Both the position numbers and the translations under genes were made by a program. From assembly GCA_944322755.1 (NCBI GenBank), contig CALUPY010000010.1:1-64000 (forward strand): a stretch of DNA of 64,000 bases, written 5' to 3'. This document shows, one piece after another, positions 26,029 to 34,182 of the stretch (positions are counted from its first letter, which is position 1; each line of letters opens with the position of its first letter). The notes below the pieces were generated by a model. That model was not told the origin of the DNA, ran no database searches, and saw only the letters and a list, made by a program, of their open reading frames with translations. This DNA comes from Candidatus Gastranaerophilales bacterium (lineage in GTDB: Bacteria > Cyanobacteriota > Vampirovibrionia > Gastranaerophilales > Gastranaerophilaceae).

Positions 26029-26811
26029 TTAGAAAATTTTTGCAAAAGACAAAAAGTAATCGGTTATGACATTAAAAATTATTGGCATAATCCAGATGAG
26101 GATAGCTGCTCCGAGTACAGGTTTAAATAGAAAGCTTAGTTGAAAAACGTTTACCTGAGGGGCTGTTTTGGATATTATACCGAGTATTAAGTCCTGTCCA
26201 AGTGTTGCTAATAAAACTGGAGAAGCAATTTGAAGACCTACATATAGAACGTTAGATGTCAGCTTTATAAGATATTCCATATTAACAAGCTGGTCAAGCG
26301 GTATGGAGGTTGCATATACAGGAAATATTTCAAAGGTTCTCAGAAGTGCAGCAATAAGCCAGTACATTCCGCCAATATGCAAAAAGACGATTAGTGCAAA
26401 AATCGCAAAAAAGTTTCCCATAATTGAGGTCTGGGATGACGTCGTGGGGTCAAGCACAGTAGCAGAAGATAAGCCCATTTGCATATTTATCATATCTCCG
26501 CCTGCTGAAATTGCAGAAGTTATACATTGTGCAATAAATCCGAGAATGGCACCTGCAACAAAATTCAAAATAAGTCCTAGTATAAGCGCAGAGCCGGTTG
26601 GTACAACAGTAGGCTTTATTATTAATGACAGTATAATTGTTAATATCAAGGCAAAGGACAGTTTGACCATTCCTATTATTTCTTTTCTGTTTAGCACCGG
26701 TGCAAATCGCATAAACCCCAAAATTCTGGCAAAAATAAATATACCAACGCCAAGTGCGCTGTTAATTTCTGGAAAATATTTTGGAAATGTATTGATGATT
26801 GTATCTAGCAT
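26029..26811 (-). CDS. fliR: flagellar export apparatus protein FliR
   Basis: 260 residues with about six membrane segments. FliR blocks: ARILGFMRFAPVLNRKEIIG, AGGDMINMQMGLSSATVLDP and the C-terminal ISKTAPQVNVFQLSFLFKPV. It forms the export gate core with FliP and FliQ. Last gene of the minus-strand operon fliM/N-fliO-fliP-fliQ-(secretin-N-like)-fliR, 8 bases after its neighbour. Confidence 0.95.
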   Translation of the reverse strand: MLDTIINTFPKYFPEINSALGVGIFIFARILGFMRFAPVLNRKEIIGMVKLSFALILTIILSLIIKPTVVPTGSALILGLILNFVAGAILGFIAQCITSAISAGGDMINMQMGLSSATVLDPTTSSQTSIMGNFFAIFALIVFLHIGGMYWLIAALLRTFEIFPVYATSIPLDQLVNMEYLIKLTSNVLYVGLQIASPVLLATLGQDLILGIISKTAPQVNVFQLSFLFKPVLGAAILIWIMPIIFNVITDYFLSFAKIF

Positions 26812-26819
26812 TTATTTTT

Positions 26820-27164
26820 CTAATCCGGTGTATCGAGAATCATTGAAGTGTCTTTAGGTGGATTTTTTTGTACTTCTATTTTGTATAAATACTGGTTACT
26901 CTTTGTTTTGACAATAAGGTTGCTTGTGCCAAAATCAAGTGCTTCAACTGTTACTTTTGAGTCATCTGCGAATATGTTAGATATTGTTCTTGCTTTTACT
27001 ATATTGGGATTTGATATCTCTAAATTCATAGGTCTTTCATCAAAAAACAGCATTGCTGTATCAGTCGGCTGAAGAATAAGGTTTTCTGTATAATTTGCGC
27101 AGAAAGCCGATGATGATGTTTGCAATAATAAAATAGCTGCTGTTAAAATTTTTTTTATGTTCAT
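26820..27164 (-). CDS. small periplasmic protein with secretin N-terminal-like (pilus assembly) domain
   Basis: 114 residues. Signal peptide with probable cleavage after A23 (LQTSSSAFCA), then one domain of about 75 residues: LILQPTDTAMLFFDERPMNL, SNPNIVKARTI, TVEALDFGTSNLIVKT. This is the pattern of the N-terminal domain that precedes secretins in Flp-pilus and type II/III systems (rvxVgnPxia...GxTnLiv). Here it stands alone, with no secretin attached. Its place between fliQ and fliR, spaced 1 and 8 bases, implies a flagellar or envelope role. The domain call is by pattern only. Confidence 0.65.
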   Translation of the reverse strand: MNIKKILTAAILLLQTSSSAFCANYTENLILQPTDTAMLFFDERPMNLEISNPNIVKARTISNIFADDSKVTVEALDFGTSNLIVKTKSNQYLYKIEVQKNPPKDTSMILDTPD

Positions 27165-27165
27165 A

Positions 27166-27654
27166 TTATCTTTCCATTATTCTTTTTCGTTCTATGAAGT
27201 TAGGACTTGGATTAGGCATTCTGTCTGACGGGTGATATTTGATTTTTTCATTGTTATCAATAAACGGGATTTTGCCGGGGTTTCTCATGATATCTCCGAT
27301 TTCTTGTTTTTGAAATCTGCTGTCTTTCATTTCTTCTGCAAACGGTACTGTATATCTATGATAATTAGACGGGAGAACATAACTGTCACTAGCCGGAATC
27401 TGATTAAAAGCAAGAGCAAATCCTTCCTGCAAGAGGTTTGTCAAAAGTTTTATATACCCTACTCCAAGAATCATTAAAACAAGGAAAACCGCCAGAATCT
27501 TCGGTGCTGCAGCAATAGTCTGTTCCTGTACCTGCGTAACAGCCTGTAAAATTCCGACGATAAGCCCTACAAATGCTGCTGTCAATACGCATGGCATTGA
27601 TATCATAAGCATTGTTAATAGACCTTTACCCATAAATTCAAGTAATATTTCCAT
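27166..27654 (-). CDS. fliQ: flagellar export apparatus protein FliQ with long C-terminal extension
   Basis: 162 residues; residues 1-88 are an ordinary two-helix FliQ (LIVGILQAVTQVQEQTIAAA, PKILAVFLVLMILG). Normal FliQ ends near residue 89. Residues 89-162 form a polar, proline-rich, basic tail (RNPGKIPFIDNNEKIKYHPS) with no recognised domain. Part of the FliPQR gate; tail function unknown. Same operon as fliP and fliR. Confidence 0.92.
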   Translation of the reverse strand: MEILLEFMGKGLLTMLMISMPCVLTAAFVGLIVGILQAVTQVQEQTIAAAPKILAVFLVLMILGVGYIKLLTNLLQEGFALAFNQIPASDSYVLPSNYHRYTVPFAEEMKDSRFQKQEIGDIMRNPGKIPFIDNNEKIKYHPSDRMPNPSPNFIERKRIMER

Positions 27655-27675
27655 AATTCGTTTTCCTGATTAATC

Positions 27676-28317
27676 TTAATTAAAACTTGTAACGAGTCCG
27701 TGTACTATCATGCTCCAACCGTCAACTGCAATGAAGATAAGCAGTTTAAACGGAAGCGAGATAATCGTGGGAGATAACATAAACATACCTAGAGCCAAAA
27801 GTACGTTTGCCACAATCAAATCCAGCACAATAAATGGTACAAAAATGACAAAACCAATTTCAAACGCTGTTTTCAGCTCACTTACAATATAAGCCGGAGC
27901 AACTTGCCATATTGTTATATCATCAGGTGTTTTAGGTTTTCCTTTACCTGAAAGTTCAATAAAGAAAGTCATGTCTTCCTGACGAGTCTGTTTCATCATA
28001 AATTCTTTGAGCGGTTTGGATCCTTCTGCGATTGCCATGACCATATCACCGTTTTTTGTATAATAAGGCTCGCCCATTTCCCACATTTTTTGGAAAACAG
28101 GGCTCATTGTATACATAGTCAATATCATTGATAAACCGACAAGAACAATTCCGGGCGGAACCTGTTGTGTGCCGAGAGCCTGCTTTAGCAGCGAGAAAAC
28201 AATTGTGTATCTCAAAAAACTTGTCATACAGGTAAAAACTAACGGCAGTAATGAAAATGCCGTCATTACAATAAGCATCTGTATAACAGGGTTCAAATCT
28301 TTTAAAATACTATCCAT
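27676..28317 (-). CDS. fliP: flagellar export apparatus protein FliP
   Basis: 213 residues. TSFLRYTIVFSLLKQALGTQ then QVPPGIVLVGLSMILT, SELKTAFEIGFVIFVPFIVL, and the C-terminal SLPFKLLIFIAVDGWSMIVH. It lacks the cleavable signal peptide that many FliP proteins carry and is shorter (usual 240-250), looking like SctR of type III secretion in that respect. Forms the pentameric export gate with FliQ and FliR. Confidence 0.95.
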   Translation of the reverse strand: MDSILKDLNPVIQMLIVMTAFSLLPLVFTCMTSFLRYTIVFSLLKQALGTQQVPPGIVLVGLSMILTMYTMSPVFQKMWEMGEPYYTKNGDMVMAIAEGSKPLKEFMMKQTRQEDMTFFIELSGKGKPKTPDDITIWQVAPAYIVSELKTAFEIGFVIFVPFIVLDLIVANVLLALGMFMLSPTIISLPFKLLIFIAVDGWSMIVHGLVTSFN

Positions 28318-28339
28318 TTTCTTTTCCTCTGGTTTTTTG

Positions 28340-28777
28340 TTACTCAGGAATGTTTAATTTTTTTATGATGCCTCTCATCATAGGCTGTTTGTTTGTTGTT
28401 CCGTTACGGAGAACTTCTCCGTAATCTATTGCATGATTTCTGACCTGTTTGGGGTTTATATTTACGGGTTCAACGTCTATTGTGTAGTTTAACGGAACTG
28501 GTGTTTCCTTTTGTGTGTAATTTTCTCCGTTGAGTTTAGCCAAAAAAGTTGTGCAATCAGGATCAGAAGCAATCAGAAATTTTTCTTCGCCTGCTTTTAC
28601 CACATACAGTGTTTTTTTGGGGGAAATATTCAAAGCATTTTCTATTTCAAGATTGCTCTGGGGATTTTTTGTAAATTTTGAATCAATTACTGTTTTTTTG
28701 TAAATTACAAAACATACGAGCAATGCACCAATCATTGCAAATGTATAAACTGCAAAATGTACTAAATAACCTGTCAT
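28340..28777 (-). CDS. fliO: FliO-like flagellar biosynthesis protein
   Basis: 145 residues: one N-terminal membrane helix (VYTFAMIGALLVCFVIY), then the short FliO-type beta segment LNISPKKTLYVVKAGEEKFL, IASDPDCTTFLAKL. FliO assists assembly of the FliP ring. The position directly before fliP supports the call, since FliO sequences are poorly conserved. The C-terminal 60 residues are not recognised. Confidence 0.8.
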   Translation of the reverse strand: MTGYLVHFAVYTFAMIGALLVCFVIYKKTVIDSKFTKNPQSNLEIENALNISPKKTLYVVKAGEEKFLIASDPDCTTFLAKLNGENYTQKETPVPLNYTIDVEPVNINPKQVRNHAIDYGEVLRNGTTNKQPMMRGIIKKLNIPE

Positions 28778-28790
28778 TTTCTTGTCCTGC

Positions 28791-29975
28791 CTAAATATCT
28801 TCTTCTTCTACATCAAAGTCACTATAGTCAAAATCTTCTTCTCCCGTCGGTGTTTCGACTACATTTTCAGGAGAATTTTCTATTGTTTCATCGGATTGTG
28901 TTTCGTCCGGATGCGATTCTTGCGGGGAATCTTCTTTGTCATCGGTATAGATTTCATCAATTCTTACCCCGTATCTATCATTTATAATGACCAATTCTCC
29001 AGAGGCAATAATTTTATTTTCAACTTTTAAATCTATCTTGTTTTCATAAACCGAGCCTATATCAACAACAAGCCCCTCTGACATCTGTTTCAGTTCGCCA
29101 AGTGAGATTTTTACTTTTTCAAATTCAGCGCCCATATCGACCTGAATAGTGTCCCACATGTTGAAGTTATTTTCGGAATTTTCATCCATATGTCTGCCTC
29201 CATCATAATCAAAATCTTTAATTAATGCCGGGTTTGGAACGACTTTGAATTTAAGCGTTTTGTTTTTGTATATCAATGTCATTCTTTTTATATTGCTGTC
29301 CTCAAGAACAACAATATCTCCGGGTTCAAGTTGTTTTATATCATTTAGTTTAATTTTTGTTTTCCCAACGCTTATATTGAATCTTGCCGGACAATTTTTA
29401 AAATCATCTATGCTGAATCTGTGTCTTACCCTTAATTTTTCCGGTTTTACAGCAATAACTGGAACCGTCACAATCATTTTGCCGATAGGTCGTTCTTTAT
29501 TCATCAGGAAAAATGTGAGAATGCACTCATTGTAATTTACTGTATTTTGCGGGATTTCTGAGGGCGGGATTAATATTTCACAGAAATATTTGTACAGATA
29601 ATTATTAAAACCGGTCAGTATTTTTGCCTCAAGCTCTGTTATTTTTTCAAGTTCAAAATGTTTATTAAACGGGCTATCACCAATTGAATCCTGAAGCAAT
29701 TCTCTTACAATTTGTTTTGATAATCTTATAAAAATAGCACGTTCTTTGTTAAGTCTGATTTTTGTAACGAAATATTCATCCTGTGAGGACAAAAGGTTTA
29801 CATTTTCGCAAATTCCCATGAGTTTTGCGCTAATCTCTGTATTCCAAAAATCAGAAGAACCTATTTCGAGATTTTCCGTAAAATTAATATCAAACCAGTC
29901 ATAAGTCCTGTTTAGCTGTTTTGAAAATGATGATATTATTTTGTTTTGCTGTTGTTCAAATTGCAAATCCATCAC
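28791..29975 (-). CDS. FliM/FliN family C-ring protein with two SPOA domains
   Basis: 394 residues. Residues about 75-180 resemble the FliM middle domain (FIRLSKQIVRELLQ, KITELEAKILTGFNNYLYKY). Two SPOA domains follow: about 197-250 (FNISVGKTKIKLNDIKQLEP, GDIVVLEDS) and about 274-343 (IQVDMGAEFEKVKISLGELK, GLVVDIGS, GELVIINDRYGVRI). An acidic tail fills 345-394. One polypeptide thus covers FliM and FliN, as in SctQ of injectisomes. The start is GTG 29975 or the ATG one codon later. It is the first gene of the fliO-P-Q-R operon; no fliG or separate fliN is in the window. Confidence 0.82.
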   Translation of the reverse strand: MMDLQFEQQQNKIISSFSKQLNRTYDWFDINFTENLEIGSSDFWNTEISAKLMGICENVNLLSSQDEYFVTKIRLNKERAIFIRLSKQIVRELLQDSIGDSPFNKHFELEKITELEAKILTGFNNYLYKYFCEILIPPSEIPQNTVNYNECILTFFLMNKERPIGKMIVTVPVIAVKPEKLRVRHRFSIDDFKNCPARFNISVGKTKIKLNDIKQLEPGDIVVLEDSNIKRMTLIYKNKTLKFKVVPNPALIKDFDYDGGRHMDENSENNFNMWDTIQVDMGAEFEKVKISLGELKQMSEGLVVDIGSVYENKIDLKVENKIIASGELVIINDRYGVRIDEIYTDDKEDSPQESHPDETQSDETIENSPENVVETPTGEEDFDYSDFDVEEEDI

Positions 29976-30098
29976 CCCTAATCTGAGAAAATATATCCCA
30001 AATTATCCCAAGTCCTATTTCCCTACCTGTAATAGTACTTGATTTTAGGAATGGAGAGTATCGTATATTTGATGTAATTTGTTAAAATTTTCCAATAA

Positions 30099-30128
30099 AA
30101 AATCCGGCAATAACGCCGGATTTTTTTA
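30099..30128 (-). terminator. intrinsic terminator
   Basis: ATCCGGC / GCCGGAT stem at 30102-30121 with A- and T-runs on the flanks, active in the minus direction after the gene ending at 30142. It separates that gene from the flagellar operon. Confidence 0.85.
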
Positions 30129-30141
30129 TTTTTTATATTTT

Positions 30142-30837
30142 TTATTTATTTTTATCTGTAAGAATAAAAAGACTTATTAAATCATTGAGAGCAAGTGCCT
30201 GTTTTCTGTAGTCCTGAACCTGCTTTTCAAGTGCCTGTATATTCGCCTTATACTGTTGAATTGTAGAAAGGCAGTCTCTTGCGCTGTCATTCAAGCCGTC
30301 TTGAACCTGTTGGGCTTCTTTTAAAACGCTGTTCATTGAAATACCTAGAGCTTCCATTGTCTGTCTTATGATTTGTGCTCCTGTTTGTTTTGTGACGCCT
30401 GAGGGCAGTTGCATTATCAATCTTTTTAAAACAGCTACATTAGAGGGCATTGTATGCTGCGGAGGGTGGTTTATTGGTTTTACTCCGGGTTTTGCAAAAA
30501 TATCTTCTTTTTCAAAAACTGGTGAAACATTTTTTGCCCTTGGAAATTCAAAACTTGCAGCATCTACATATGAGTCATCTGTCGTAGGAAAATCATTTAA
30601 AATATTTCCTGTATCTTCAAAAAAAGTATCCTGTACTGCAAAATCGTCAAAACTGTTGTCAGTCTGAATATTTTGTTGAGGTTGGTCAAAATATTCCTGA
30701 GCAATTTCCTGTTCTTTTACTTCTGAAACAGCAGGCTTTGGAGCTTCCGATAAAGGATTAATTTCTATTTCTGCCTGTTTTTTCAATGCCTGGACTATCT
30801 TTTTGCCAACACCTGAGGGGAGTTTATTTTCTGCCAT
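30142..30837 (-). CDS. unknown protein with repeated LPSGV motif and C-terminal coiled coil
   Basis: 231 residues, not recognised. Residues 5-21 (KLPSGVGKKIVQALKKQ) and 143-162 (QLPSGVTKQTGAQIIRQTME) are two copies of one motif; a weaker third, MPSNVAVLKRL, sits at 130-140. Between them lies an acidic, disordered-looking linker rich in D, E, P and Q. Residues about 170-228 are helical with a coiled-coil pattern (ALEKQVQDYRKQALALNDLI). No membrane segment. It has its own terminator and is divergent from the histidine kinase gene. Proximity to flagellar genes is the only functional hint. Confidence 0.7.
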   Translation of the reverse strand: MAENKLPSGVGKKIVQALKKQAEIEINPLSEAPKPAVSEVKEQEIAQEYFDQPQQNIQTDNSFDDFAVQDTFFEDTGNILNDFPTTDDSYVDAASFEFPRAKNVSPVFEKEDIFAKPGVKPINHPPQHTMPSNVAVLKRLIMQLPSGVTKQTGAQIIRQTMEALGISMNSVLKEAQQVQDGLNDSARDCLSTIQQYKANIQALEKQVQDYRKQALALNDLISLFILTDKNK

Positions 30838-31017
30838 ATTTTTAACCTTTAAGACTTTACTTCTTTGTCAAAATTATATACAAAATATAAATAATTTTCA
30901 AAATGTAAATTAATATAACTTTAAATTATGTTAATTTATTTTCAAAAAATTTTTCAATATGAAAAAAAATGTTAAATATTTGTCTTTGCTCTAAAAATAG
31001 ACTATTCTTAAATTATT

Positions 31018-32580
31018 ATGACTAACAATGATTACAAAACAAAGAGGATAATAGTTGTAGACGATGATAATATCGTACTTTCAACTTTAAAAATGCTTTT
31101 GGAAATCGAAGGATTTTCGAATGTAAATTATTTTGACAAACCTGAAAATGCTCTTGAATATATAAAAGAAAATACACCAGAACTTGTACTTTCAGATTTT
31201 TTGATGCCGGATATGAACGGAATAGAGTTTCTTTCAGAAGTAAATAAACTGTATCCGGATGTTAGCACTATTTTGTTAACAGGATACGCTGATAAAGAAA
31301 ATGCCATCAAAGCAATCAACACTGTCGGTATTTATAAATATATAGAAAAACCTTGGGATAATGCTGATTTACTGTTAAGTATAAAAAACGGACTGGAAAG
31401 AAGCGGTTTAATTTGTGAGTTGAATCAAAAAATCGAAGAGCTCTCACAGGCAAAAATGCAGCTTGAAAAATATTCTCATTCTCTTGAAGAAATTGTTTTG
31501 CAAAAAACAGAAGATCTTGTGCAATCGAATACAAAGCTGAACGCTATTATCAATTTTTGTGCAGACGGCATTATTATAGTCTCAAAGGATAGAAAATTAA
31601 TTCAGGTAAACCCTGCTTTCGAAAACATGACAGGACTGAGTGCAAATTTACTGGAGAATAAAAATATTGAGGATTTGTTTGAGACTTCTTGCAACGAGCT
31701 TGAAAAAATAACAAAAGATAAAAATATTCTTGTAAGAAACCTTGAATTAAAAAATACTATAGAGGATAAGAGTTTCCCTGTAGAAATTAATTTTGCTCCC
31801 ATTTTTACTGAGAATGGGGATGAAAAAAACTATGTAGGTGTGGTGAGAAATGTAAGTCTTCAAAAAGAGATGGAACGGCTTAGAGACGACTTTATCGCTA
31901 CTTTGACACATGATTTAAGAACACCGTTGCTTGCCGCAATCCAGACATTGCAATTTTTTCTGGATGGAACACTTGGCGAAATTGAAGATAGACAGAGAAC
32001 CCTTCTTGATACAATGAAGAAAAGTAATGAAGATATGCTCGGACTGGTAAATGCGCTGCTTGAAGTATACAAGTATGAATCAGGGAAGCTGAATTTGTGT
32101 AAAACTTCATTTCTTTTGACTCAATTCGTCGAAGACTGTATCCAACAAATTCAGTCACTGGCAGATAAAAAGAAAATACAAATTTCAACAAATCTAAACG
32201 AATTTGAAGACGCTGAAATATACGCAGATAGAAATGAATTGAGGCGGGTTGTTTTAAATCTGTGCGGAAATGCTTTGAATCATACCCCGGACAACGGTTC
32301 CATAGAAATTATTGCTCAGGTACAGGGAAAAGATTTACAGCTAAGCGTAAAAGATTCGGGGACAGGCATGCCTAAAGGAGATGTAACAAAACTATTCAAA
32401 CGTTTTTCACAGGGCTCATCCCAGAAACGCTCTGCCGGAACTGGACTGGGACTATATCTGTCAAGACAGATTGTTGAAGCGCACGGGGGTAAAATTTGGG
32501 CAGAAAGCGAGTTAGGGAAGGGTAGTGTGTTTACTTTTTTACTGCCTGATACATTAAGAGTAAAAGAGAGGCTGAAATAA
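31018..32580 (+). CDS. histidine kinase with N-terminal receiver and PAS domains
   Basis: 520 residues. A receiver domain at about 10-128 (acidic D15-D17, phospho-acceptor D60 in LVLSDFLMPDMNG, K111), a coiled linker (130-170), a PAS domain (about 172-280), a HisKA dimerisation domain with H298 in LTHDLRTPLL, and an ATPase domain (LNLCGNALNHTPDNG, GTGLGLYLSRQIVEAHGGKI). No membrane segment, so it is a soluble sensor fed by another phosphorelay or by a PAS ligand. The response regulator follows 1 base after its stop. Confidence 0.93.
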   Translation: MTNNDYKTKRIIVVDDDNIVLSTLKMLLEIEGFSNVNYFDKPENALEYIKENTPELVLSDFLMPDMNGIEFLSEVNKLYPDVSTILLTGYADKENAIKAINTVGIYKYIEKPWDNADLLLSIKNGLERSGLICELNQKIEELSQAKMQLEKYSHSLEEIVLQKTEDLVQSNTKLNAIINFCADGIIIVSKDRKLIQVNPAFENMTGLSANLLENKNIEDLFETSCNELEKITKDKNILVRNLELKNTIEDKSFPVEINFAPIFTENGDEKNYVGVVRNVSLQKEMERLRDDFIATLTHDLRTPLLAAIQTLQFFLDGTLGEIEDRQRTLLDTMKKSNEDMLGLVNALLEVYKYESGKLNLCKTSFLLTQFVEDCIQQIQSLADKKKIQISTNLNEFEDAEIYADRNELRRVVLNLCGNALNHTPDNGSIEIIAQVQGKDLQLSVKDSGTGMPKGDVTKLFKRFSQGSSQKRSAGTGLGLYLSRQIVEAHGGKIWAESELGKGSVFTFLLPDTLRVKERLK

Positions 32581-32581
32581 A

Positions 32582-33253
32582 ATGACAATAAGAGTTTTGC
32601 TGGTTGAAGACCATACAATGATTAGAATGGGGACAGCTCTAGTGATAGAAAACACAGATGGTATAGAGCTTGTTGCACAGGCAGAAAACGGAGTTCAAGG
32701 CGTTCAGGCAGCAAAAGAATTTTTGCCTGATGTTATTCTTATGGATATAGGGCTTCCGGTTATGGATGGTATTGAGGCAACCCGCCAGATTAAAGATATG
32801 AACTTAAATTCCAAAATTTTAATTTTTACCTCCAGAGAAAATGATGATGATGTTTTTGCGGCACTGGCTGCAGGGGCTGACGGTTATATAATGAAGGGTG
32901 CAACACCGGAACAGTTGACTTCTGCAATAATTGCAGTTAACGAAGGAACGGCATGGCTGGATCCTGCTATTGCAAGACTTGTACTGTCTAATGTTCAGAA
33001 ACAAAATCAAAAAAATGAAGAATGTCAAACTCAGCCGAATTTTAAAACTGGAAAAAATTCTTTTGGGCTAACGGATAGAGAGTTGGAAGTTCTGGGATTG
33101 ATTGTAGATGGTTTGTCTAATCCTGAAATAGCCAAAAAGCTTTTTATTACCAGAGCTACAGCAAAAGCGCATGTTCACAGTATCTTACAAAAACTCTACG
33201 TTGACGACAGAACCCAGGCTGCAGTCACTGCTATGAGAGAGGGGCTTGTTTAA
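32582..33253 (+). CDS. NarL/FixJ family response regulator
   Basis: 223 residues. Receiver domain with E9-D10, phospho-acceptor D55 in ILMDIGLPVMDG, a Thr in IFTSRE and Lys in YIMKGATPEQL. A polar linker of about 25 residues precedes a LuxR-type HTH (LTDRELEVLGLIVDGLSNPE, AKAHVHSILQKL). Probable partner of the kinase next to it. Its stop overlaps the start of the secreted-protein gene (TAATG). Confidence 0.93.
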   Translation: MTIRVLLVEDHTMIRMGTALVIENTDGIELVAQAENGVQGVQAAKEFLPDVILMDIGLPVMDGIEATRQIKDMNLNSKILIFTSRENDDDVFAALAAGADGYIMKGATPEQLTSAIIAVNEGTAWLDPAIARLVLSNVQKQNQKNEECQTQPNFKTGKNSFGLTDRELEVLGLIVDGLSNPEIAKKLFITRATAKAHVHSILQKLYVDDRTQAAVTAMREGLV

Positions 33254-34182
33254 TGAAAATCGCTCTTCCTGTTGCAGGTTTGCTTATCTTATCTGTGTCA
33301 CTTGCACAGGTTGCTTTTTCAGGACCGTTTCAAAAAAAGCCAAAACCTCAGAATAATATGCCTAAAACTATGGAAGAGTATAAAAGAGAAGCTCAAAAAC
33401 AGGCAGAGAAAAACAAACAGATTCCGGCTCCGCAGGTAGAAAAGGATGAGAAGATTGTGGACATTCCCGACCCACAAATAACTCTGCAAAAGTATAACAA
33501 TCCTCCGGGTCAGGTTGATATAGATTTATCAAATTTAAAAAAGAAAAGAAAAGTAAATTCAATAGGAGTTGCAAGTCCTAATTATGATCTGCTGGCATAT
33601 ACCTCGGTTTTCTATTATCCCGCTTCTAAGACTGTTTCTTCCGAACTTTATGTTCTTCCTCTTGATGAATCCGAGCCGGTAAAAGAAAGAATTGCTAATG
33701 CAAATATTAAAGACGGGATAACTTCTATATATAAAACCGGTATGGATTCGCTTACAGTAGACTTGCAAAGAACATTGACTATTGTTGACTGGTCGGCAGA
33801 TGGCAAGAGAATTGCCCTGAAAGAAAAAATTGCATCTATTGAAGACGGCATGTGGAAAACAAATTTGCTTGTATATGATTTTACAACAAAAAAAATGAAA
33901 GACCTGCCCGAAGTGCGTGAAGCAATAAAATACTACTGGCTGAATAAAGAGAAGTTAGATTTAAATGAAGTAAGATGGGATATTTATCCAATGGGTTGGG
34001 ATTCGTTGAATCCTGACAGAATTATTGTTTTTGCATATGCATATACAGGGGAAAAACCTAAATATTTGGGAGCGTGGTCAATTGATTATGAAGGTGACAG
34101 AACAAAACAAATGTCATTGACTGATACAAGTTTCGAAGTAGCACAAAACGGCTCTTGTCTCAAACTTATCCCGCCATACTAG
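33253..34182 (+). CDS. secreted protein of unknown function
   Basis: 309 residues. Signal peptide (PVAGLLILSVSLAQVAFS), then a proline/lysine-rich linker to about 95, then a beta-rich domain with phrases like VASPNYDLLAYTS, LTIVDWSADGKRIALKEKI and NLLVYDFTTKKMKDLPEV. These look like TolB/WD-type propeller blades (DWSADGKRIA), but too few are present for a full propeller. Translationally coupled to the regulator, so it may be a sensed or regulated envelope component. Converges on the CDF transporter gene with a 17-base overlap. Confidence 0.7.
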   Translation: MKIALPVAGLLILSVSLAQVAFSGPFQKKPKPQNNMPKTMEEYKREAQKQAEKNKQIPAPQVEKDEKIVDIPDPQITLQKYNNPPGQVDIDLSNLKKKRKVNSIGVASPNYDLLAYTSVFYYPASKTVSSELYVLPLDESEPVKERIANANIKDGITSIYKTGMDSLTVDLQRTLTIVDWSADGKRIALKEKIASIEDGMWKTNLLVYDFTTKKMKDLPEVREAIKYYWLNKEKLDLNEVRWDIYPMGWDSLNPDRIIVFAYAYTGEKPKYLGAWSIDYEGDRTKQMSLTDTSFEVAQNGSCLKLIPPY

